Shown here one piece after another: positions 4,178 to 8,890 of a stretch of DNA of 8,890 bases. The notes beneath the pieces were generated by a model. It saw nothing but the letters and a program-made list of their open reading frames with translations, was not told the DNA's origin and made no database searches. The stretch is from an uncultured bacterium (lineage in GTDB: Bacteria; Actinomycetota; Coriobacteriia; Coriobacteriales; Coriobacteriaceae): positions 1 to 8,890 of the forward strand of contig CAJMSO010000064.1 of assembly GCA_905216075.1 (NCBI GenBank), in the 5' to 3' direction. Position 1 is the stretch's first letter, and each line of letters opens with the position of its first letter. Both the position numbers and the translations under genes were made by a program.

Positions 4178-6874
4178 ATGGAAGAAATGCCCAAGAACTA
4201 CGATCCGTCGACCAACGAGCCGGCGATCCTGCAGAAGTGGCTCGACGGCGGCTACTACAAGCGCCGTGAGGGCGTGGGCGACTGCACCGTCACCATTCCG
4301 CCTCCCAACGTGACCGGCAAGCTCCACATGGGTCACGCCACCGACGACTCCATCCAGGACGCCATCATCCGTATGGCCCGCATGCGCGGCAAGTCCACGC
4401 GCTGGGTGCTGGGCACCGACCACGCCGGTATCGCCACGCAGACCAAGGTCGACAAGAAGCTTAAAGAGGAGGGCATCAGTCGCCTGGAGATCGGTCGCGA
4501 CAAGTTTGTCGACGCCTGCTGGGATTGGACCCACGAGTACGGCGGCATCATCGTCGAGCAGATCAAGCGCATGGGCTGCTCCGTCGACTTCGACAACGAG
4601 CGCTTCACCATGGACGAGGACTACGCCCAGGCCGTTCGCAAGGTGTTCTGCGACTGGTACCACGACGGCCTGATCTACCGAGGCAAGCGCATCGTCAACT
4701 GGTGCCCCAACTGCACTACCGCCATCTCGGACGACGAGGCCGAGTACAAGGACGAGAAGGGCCACTTGTGGCACCTGCGCTACCCGCTGACCGAGCCGGT
4801 CAACGGCCAGGACTACATCGTCGTTGCCACCACTCGCCCCGAGACCATGCTCGGCGACACGGGCGTCGCCGTCTCCCCGAAGGACCCCGAGAAGGCCGCC
4901 TTTGTGGGTAAGACTGTCAAGCTCCCCATCGTTGACCGCGAGATTCCCATTTTTGAGGATTGGCACGTCGACGCCAACTTTGGCTCCGGCTTTGTCAAGG
5001 TCACCCCGGCCCACGACCCCAACGATTACGCCATGGGTCAGGCCCACGATCTGCCGCAGATCAACATCTTTGACGAGCACGCGGTGGTCGTCGAGGGTTA
5101 CGGCGAGTTTACCGGCATGAACCGCGACGAGTGCCGCGAGGCCGTCATCAAGTGGTTTGAGGAGCACGACCTGCTCGATCATGTCGACGAACTCGATCAC
5201 TCCGTCATGCACTGCTACCGCTGCGATGCCGCGCTTGAGCCGTGGCTGTCCGAGCAGTGGTTCGTCGCTGTCGATAAGCTCAAGGGGCCGGCGCTCGACG
5301 CCGTCAACTCCGGCAAGGTCACCTTCCACCCCGCGCGCTGGACGCAGACCTACACCACCTGGATGGAGAACCTCAAGGACTGGTGCATCAGCCGCCAGCT
5401 GTGGTGGGGCCACCGCATCCCCGTGTTCTACTGCGAGGACTGCGGCTGGGAGGACGCCCTTACCGAGGACACCGACGTGTGCCCCAAGTGCGGCGGCCAT
5501 CACGTGCATCAGGACGAGAACGTGCTGGACACCTGGTTCAGCTCGCAGCTGTGGACCTTCGCCACGCAGGGCTGGCCGCAAAAGCCGGAGCTGCTCGAGG
5601 GACATCACCCCACGACGGCGCTCGTCACCGCGCGTGACATCATCGCGCTGTGGGTCGCCCGCATGGTCATGAGCTCGCTGTACTTCCTGGACGAGGTGCC
5701 GTTTAAGGACGTCGTCATCTACCCGACGATCCTGGCCAAGGACGGCAGCCGCATGTCCAAGTCCAAGGGCAACGGCGTTGACCCCATGGACCTCATTGGC
5801 ATGTATGGCGCCGACGCCATGCGCTTCAACTTGCTGACCCTCTGCACCAACAATCAGGACGTCAAGTTCGACGCGAACATTGACAAGAAGACCAAGAAGC
5901 TTATCGACAGCCCGCGCACCGAGCAGGCCAAGTCGTTTGTGACCAAGATCTGGAACGCCAGCCGCTTCCTGCTTATGAACATGGAGGGCTACACGCCCGG
6001 CGAGCCCGTCGTGGAGACGCCGGCCGACGCCTGGATGTTCAGCCGTCTGGCCAAGGCCGTCAAAATGGTCACCGAGGGCATCGAGAACTACACCTTTGGC
6101 GACATGGCCCGCGGCGTGCAGCAGTTCTTCTGGAACGAGGTCTGCGACTGGTACGTCGAGGTCACCAAGGCCCGCCTGAAGGGCGAGGGCCGTCTGCAGG
6201 CGCAGCGCAACCTGATCTTTGTGCTCGATACCTCCATTCGCCTGATGCACCCGCTCATGCCGTTTGTCACCGAGGAGATCTGGGACAACATGCCGGCAAG
6301 TGTGCTCGACCTGGACGCCGAGGGCAACGTTGACCGCGCCGAGGCACTCATGATCGCCAAGTGGCCCGAGCCCGCCGACTACGCCAAGTATGTCGACGAG
6401 GACGCCGAGCGCGCGTTTGAGCTGTGCCGCACCGTCGTGTCCGCCGCCCGCGCCACGCGTTCGCGTTATCGCTTGAGCCCCAAGGCCGAGCTCGACGTAG
6501 TCGTGCGCGCCGGTGCCGAGGATATCGAGAAGCTTGAGAGCCTGCGCTCGACCATCGAGCCGCTGGCAAACACTGCCTCGCTGGTCATGGGCACCGACGT
6601 TGAGAAGCCGGCTGCGAGCATCGCCGTGGTCGACAGCGGCGTCGAGGTCTTTGTGGTGCTCGAGGGCAAGGTCGACCTTTCGGCCGAGAAGGCGCGCCTG
6701 GAGAAGGAGATTGCCGCGGCCCAGAAGGAACTCGCCGGCTGCGAGAAGACGCTTGCCAACGAGGGCTTTGTTGCTAAGGCCGCGCCCGCGGTGGTCCAGA
6801 AGAAGAGGGACCGTGCAGCTGAGCTCAAGGAGATCCTGGCGGCGCTGACTGCTCAGGTTGCTGACTTCTCGTAG
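4178..6874 (+). CDS. valS: Valyl-tRNA synthetase
   Basis: Class I aminoacyl-tRNA synthetase that charges tRNA-Val in the cytoplasm and edits mischarged threonine. The 898 aa are a normal length. Motifs: HIGH-type HMGH (50-53) after PPPNVTGKL; editing-domain segments TTRPET (218-223) and GSGFVKVTPAHDPND (269-283); a Cys4 zinc site at Cys419, Cys422, Cys435 and Cys438; and the KMSKS loop as RMSKS (525-529) followed by KGNGVDP. The anticodon-binding helical domain covers about 615-740 (FWNEVCDWYVE near 651). Residues 828-898 form the C-terminal coiled coil typical of ValRS, rich in Lys, Glu and Ala. ATG 4178 has AAGGGAGA (4165-4172) at 5-nt spacing. The gene has its own unit after the clpX terminator; valS followed by folC is a common order. 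Codons are strongly C-ending, as expected for high expression. Confidence 0.98.
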   Translation: MEEMPKNYDPSTNEPAILQKWLDGGYYKRREGVGDCTVTIPPPNVTGKLHMGHATDDSIQDAIIRMARMRGKSTRWVLGTDHAGIATQTKVDKKLKEEGISRLEIGRDKFVDACWDWTHEYGGIIVEQIKRMGCSVDFDNERFTMDEDYAQAVRKVFCDWYHDGLIYRGKRIVNWCPNCTTAISDDEAEYKDEKGHLWHLRYPLTEPVNGQDYIVVATTRPETMLGDTGVAVSPKDPEKAAFVGKTVKLPIVDREIPIFEDWHVDANFGSGFVKVTPAHDPNDYAMGQAHDLPQINIFDEHAVVVEGYGEFTGMNRDECREAVIKWFEEHDLLDHVDELDHSVMHCYRCDAALEPWLSEQWFVAVDKLKGPALDAVNSGKVTFHPARWTQTYTTWMENLKDWCISRQLWWGHRIPVFYCEDCGWEDALTEDTDVCPKCGGHHVHQDENVLDTWFSSQLWTFATQGWPQKPELLEGHHPTTALVTARDIIALWVARMVMSSLYFLDEVPFKDVVIYPTILAKDGSRMSKSKGNGVDPMDLIGMYGADAMRFNLLTLCTNNQDVKFDANIDKKTKKLIDSPRTEQAKSFVTKIWNASRFLLMNMEGYTPGEPVVETPADAWMFSRLAKAVKMVTEGIENYTFGDMARGVQQFFWNEVCDWYVEVTKARLKGEGRLQAQRNLIFVLDTSIRLMHPLMPFVTEEIWDNMPASVLDLDAEGNVDRAEALMIAKWPEPADYAKYVDEDAERAFELCRTVVSAARATRSRYRLSPKAELDVVVRAGAEDIEKLESLRSTIEPLANTASLVMGTDVEKPAASIAVVDSGVEVFVVLEGKVDLSAEKARLEKEIAAAQKELAGCEKTLANEGFVAKAAPAVVQKKRDRAAELKEILAALTAQVADFS

Positions 6875-6920
6875 GCGGTACTGGGGGACGCGGTTTGGGG
6901 CATTGCTCGCTACTGCGAAC

Positions 6921-6970
6921 AGTCCTGCTCGCACGAAGGCCACATTAAGTGGCCTTCGGCTCGTGCGGAA
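6921..6970 (+). repeat. Interspersed hairpin element, copy 2 (after valS)
   Basis: This is the second copy of the element at 4073-4123, inverted relative to it. Its stem CGAAGGCCAC/GTGGCCTTCG around ATTAA is perfect (10 bp). Against copy 1, one A-T pair is replaced by a G-C pair and one G-G mismatch is a C-G pair. It also lies inside outer inverted arms, TTGCTCG (6903-6909) and CGAGCAA (6978-6984), that differ in sequence from the outer arms of copy 1; GACGC/GCGTC (6887-6891, 6986-6990) may extend them with a bulge. It begins 46 bases after the valS stop and could mark the 3' end of valS mRNA, but has no T-tract. Confidence 0.85.
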
Positions 6971-7036
6971 CTTGTATCGAGCAAAGCGTCGGGCCGCTCC
7001 TAGTGCGGTTACGTGGTTGTTTGCATCTGGCGTGTT

Positions 7037-7058
7037 AGGGCCACTGGGTTGTGGCCTT
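7037..7058 (+). other. Small hairpin in the valS-folC gap
   Basis: AGGGCCAC (7037-7044) pairs with GTGGCCTT (7051-7058) over TGGGTT: eight pairs, one of them a wobble. TTGATT follows, which is not a terminator T-tract. Its role is unknown; it may be part of a structured folC leader or simply chance in GC-rich DNA. Confidence 0.35.
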
Positions 7059-7082
7059 GATTCCGCTGCAACGGTGTTTGGC

Positions 7083-7091
7083 TGATATTTT
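7083..7091 (+). promoter_or_regulatory. Weak candidate extended -10 promoter for folC
   Basis: TGATATTTT (7083-7091) reads as TGN plus TATTTT. No -35 element fits. If used, transcription would start almost at the first base of the terminator-like hairpin at 7099-7130, which would then form in the folC leader. Confidence 0.25.
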
Positions 7092-7098
7092 GAATGGG

Positions 7099-7130
7099 AG
7101 GGGCTCGTTGTTTATTACGGGCCTCTTTTT
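7099..7130 (+). terminator. Terminator-like hairpin just upstream of folC
   Basis: AGGGGCTCG (7099-7107) pairs with CGGGCCTCT (7118-7126), nine pairs including two G-T wobbles, over the A/T-rich loop TTGTTTATTA. It runs into TTTTT (7126-7130). It looks like an intrinsic terminator and may end valS transcripts. It stands only 20 bases before the folC start codon and 5 before its ribosome binding site, so it could also act as an attenuator in a folC leader. Confidence 0.55.
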
Positions 7131-7150
7131 ATGTTGAGGGGACTTTGGCT

Positions 7151-8494
7151 ATGGCAAAGCGTTCTGGGTTGTATTCGGTGCCGTTTGAGGTTCCGGAGCT
7201 TTCTATTGATGAGGCTGTTGCACTTGCGGCCGATACGGGCAAGATTGCGCGTTATTCCACGCCGCTGCTCGAGACTGTCGTCGAGATGCTCGATGAGCTT
7301 GGTCGTCCTGACGAGTTCTATGATTGCGTCCAGATAGCCGGTACCAATGGAAAGACCTCGACAACGCGATTCTCGGCTGCCATTCTTCGTGGTGAGGGCC
7401 TTAAGACGGCACTCTTTACGTCGCCTCATCTGGTGCGATATCCCGAGCGTATGGAGATTGACGGAAAGGTCGTCTCAGACGAGGTCTTTGCCCATGGTGT
7501 CTCTGCGGCGTATGAGGCAGGTCGTCGTCTCAACGCACGTCGTGAGGCGGCGGGCCAGGAGCTCCGTTCTATTACGCCCTTCGATCTTTTGTCCGTGGCC
7601 GGTTTGACTATGTTTGCCGAGGCTTGCGTGGACGTGGCCGTGCTTGAGGTTGGCATGGGCGGACGATGGGATGCTACGAGTGCGACCGATCCCGTGGCCG
7701 TCGCCATTACGGGTATTGGACTCGACCATACGAAGGTCCTTGGCGACACGCTCGAGGCCATTGCGGGGGAGAAGGCTGCGGTTATTAAGCCTGGGCGCCT
7801 GGTTGTTTTGGGCGAGGGCACGCATGAGCCGAGCGTTCAGTGCGTGATGGATGCCCGTTGCCGCGAGTGCGGCGTTGTGCCGCTCGTGGTGAACCATGTC
7901 ACGACTAAGGTGCCGGCGCATGTGGGCGACACGGTGGAGTTCAGCTGCACCACGCCGCGTGCGATCTATACGTCGGGCATGGTCAAGCCGGCCTATCAGC
8001 CGCAGAATGCCGCGTGCGCGATTATGCTGTGCGAGGGGTATCTGGGTCGCGAGCTCGATCATGACAAGCTCGATGCATCACTTATGGGCTGCCCCACGCC
8101 GGGCCGATTTGATGTGCTGGGGACCGATCCGCTCAAGCTGATCGACGCCTGCCATAACCCTCAGAGCTGCGAGAACTTTGTGAGTGCGCTGGACGAGATC
8201 GACCCGTGCGTAGAGAATCGCCCCACGCTGCTGTGCGCCGCATTGGCTGATAAGGACGTGGCGGGCATCGTCGACGTGCTTGTTCCGGCCTTCCCCCGTG
8301 TGGTCGTGACGCAGACCGATTCCGATCGCGCCCTGCCGGCAGAGGAGCTCGCTGCCCTGGTGGACGCCGATAAGCTTGCGGGCGTGTACCCCAGCGTTTC
8401 CGAGGCCCTTGCAGCTTTCGAGGCCGCGGGCGAGCCCTTCGTTGCCGCCGGCACCATCACCCTAGCCGGCGAAGTAGCCGGCCTGCTCCGTTAA
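7151..8494 (+). CDS. folC: Folylpolyglutamate synthase / dihydrofolate synthase
   Basis: Mur-ligase family enzyme that adds glutamate to dihydropteroate and to reduced folates, using ATP. The 447 aa are close to the usual 420-440. Visible motifs: the P-loop AGTNGKTSTT (63-72; many FolC proteins have GTNGKGS), FTSPHL just after it, LEVGMGGRWDAT of the central domain, the signature GIGLDHTKVLGDT (Asp192, His193) followed by IAGEKAAVIKPG (Lys208 is the probable carbamylated lysine), and the C-terminal DACHNP (332-337; DGAHNP is commoner). ATG 7151 has GAGGGG (7136-7141) at 9-nt spacing; an upstream in-frame extension to 7094 would cross the leader hairpin and is unlikely. The first part uses many T-ending codons, while the last 50 codons are mostly C/G-ending. 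Whether it is bifunctional cannot be told from sequence. Confidence 0.95.
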   Translation: MAKRSGLYSVPFEVPELSIDEAVALAADTGKIARYSTPLLETVVEMLDELGRPDEFYDCVQIAGTNGKTSTTRFSAAILRGEGLKTALFTSPHLVRYPERMEIDGKVVSDEVFAHGVSAAYEAGRRLNARREAAGQELRSITPFDLLSVAGLTMFAEACVDVAVLEVGMGGRWDATSATDPVAVAITGIGLDHTKVLGDTLEAIAGEKAAVIKPGRLVVLGEGTHEPSVQCVMDARCRECGVVPLVVNHVTTKVPAHVGDTVEFSCTTPRAIYTSGMVKPAYQPQNAACAIMLCEGYLGRELDHDKLDASLMGCPTPGRFDVLGTDPLKLIDACHNPQSCENFVSALDEIDPCVENRPTLLCAALADKDVAGIVDVLVPAFPRVVVTQTDSDRALPAEELAALVDADKLAGVYPSVSEALAAFEAAGEPFVAAGTITLAGEVAGLLR

Positions 8495-8508
8495 CCCATC
8501 CCCTCATC

Positions 8509-8575
8509 AGTTGCGGTGAAATAGTTCCTGTTTTTGGGTTCTAGCAGCCCATCCAGGAACTATTCCACCGCAACT
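8509..8575 (+). repeat. Long imperfect inverted repeat after folC
   Basis: Bases 8509-8530 and 8554-8575 are reverse complements at 21 of 22 positions, the exception being an A opposite C at 8519/8565. The 23-nt middle contains a further TGGG/CCCA stem (8535-8538, 8548-8551). It starts 15 bases after the folC stop. No T-tract follows on either strand, so it is not a textbook terminator, although it may protect the folC mRNA end. It shows no sequence match to the elements around valS. It resembles the palindromic units that are dispersed in bacterial genomes, but only one copy is in this window. Confidence 0.85.
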
Positions 8576-8737
8576 CAAAAACAGTCAAGTACTTGTAAAG
8601 TGTCCTCCCGCTTGCGAAATCATTTATGCCGCTTGACCTATCTCATGTTGCGTTGCCAAGCTGGGGAGGGGTACGCTCAGCCTAACTTGCAATCCGGATC
8701 CGTGCTGTTTGGTCCGTTGAGCCAGTCGGGAGGAACT

Positions 8738-8890
8738 ATGAATAGAAGGCATGTCAACGCGGCGATCACCGCGGGCCTGGCACTTACCATGACGGTTGGT
8801 TCGGTGCCACCGCAGGCGTTCGCCGAGATGATGCAGGGCGATGCTGCCCAGGTCGTCGCCGAGCAAAGCGATGCGACGGGTGCGGCTGGC
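8738..8890 (+). CDS. N-terminus of a secreted protein of unknown function (partial)
   Basis: The first 51 codons are present and the frame is open to the window edge. ATG 8738 follows GGGAGGA (8728-8734) at short spacing. The N-terminus is a clear Sec signal peptide: basic MNRRHVN, a hydrophobic core around AAITAGLALTMTVGSV (8-23), and a signal peptidase I site PPQAFA|EM with cleavage after Ala29. The mature start MMQGDAAQVVAEQSDATGAAG is rich in Ala, Gly, Asp and Gln and looks like the flexible beginning of a surface or extracellular protein. No domain is reached, so no function can be given. The 162 bases before it (8576-8737) hold no gene or clear promoter that I can see, only a CAAGTACTTG palindrome at 8586-8595. 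It is probably a separate transcription unit from folC. Confidence 0.75.
   Translation, partial: MNRRHVNAAITAGLALTMTVGSVPPQAFAEMMQGDAAQVVAEQSDATGAAG

Noticed and set aside
4004..6943. 979-codon open frame on the - strand opposite valS
   Set aside because: It mirrors valS almost end to end. The low-complexity product, rich in Val, Leu, Gly, Asp and His, is what results from the complement of C/G-ending codons. It has no recognisable family, while valS is certain.
6985..7150. Tetrahydrofolate riboswitch upstream of folC
   Set aside because: The conserved core of that class is not recognisable in the leader; only simple hairpins are seen.
8586..8595. Palindrome CAAGTACTTG before the secreted protein gene
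   Set aside because: Ten bases is too short to claim an operator without further copies or a nearby promoter.
1..8890. CRISPR array, defence island, prophage or insertion sequence
   Set aside because: No regularly spaced repeats, no transposase or integrase frame, and no defence-like protein are present; the coding content is conserved housekeeping.

Overview
The window reads as a stretch of a high-GC actinobacterial chromosome. The best fit is class Coriobacteriia, probably Collinsella or a close relative. The reasons are the strongly C/G-ending codon use, the protein sequences, and the gene order tig-clpP-clpX followed by valS-folC, an order shared in outline with other Actinobacteria and with Firmicutes. 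The genus is an inference from recall and was not tested by a search. All genes are on the + strand; I found no convincing gene on the - strand.

Layout. Bases 1-82 are the last codons of a molybdopterin-binding subunit of the xanthine dehydrogenase family, closed by a strong intrinsic terminator (107-136). A tRNA-Leu(UAG) gene with encoded CCA lies at 223-306. It is followed by tig (trigger factor, TTG start at 397), clpP (1859-2479) and clpX (2481-3890), which ends in a 15-bp terminator (3912-3950). A 287-nt gap leads to valS (4178-6874); it holds a 26-bp perfect inverted repeat around a smaller hairpin element. A 276-nt gap then leads to folC (7151-8494); it holds a second, oppositely oriented copy of the same element and a terminator-like hairpin just before folC. 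After folC comes an almost perfect 22-bp inverted repeat. At the right edge is the start of a secreted protein (8738 onward) with a clear Sec signal peptide.

How the genes work together. Trigger factor binds nascent chains at the ribosome exit tunnel, and ClpX unfolds proteins and feeds them to the ClpP protease, so tig-clpP-clpX is a protein folding and quality-control block. clpP and clpX are one base apart and are probably translationally coupled. valS charges tRNA-Val. folC makes dihydrofolate and adds the polyglutamate tail to folates. The coding content is housekeeping.

I do not see a new defence, mobile or biosynthetic system here. The unexplained material is in the gaps: the paired hairpin elements on either side of valS (with a compensatory base-pair change between copies), the large inverted repeat in the valS leader, the folC leader hairpin, and the long inverted repeat after folC.
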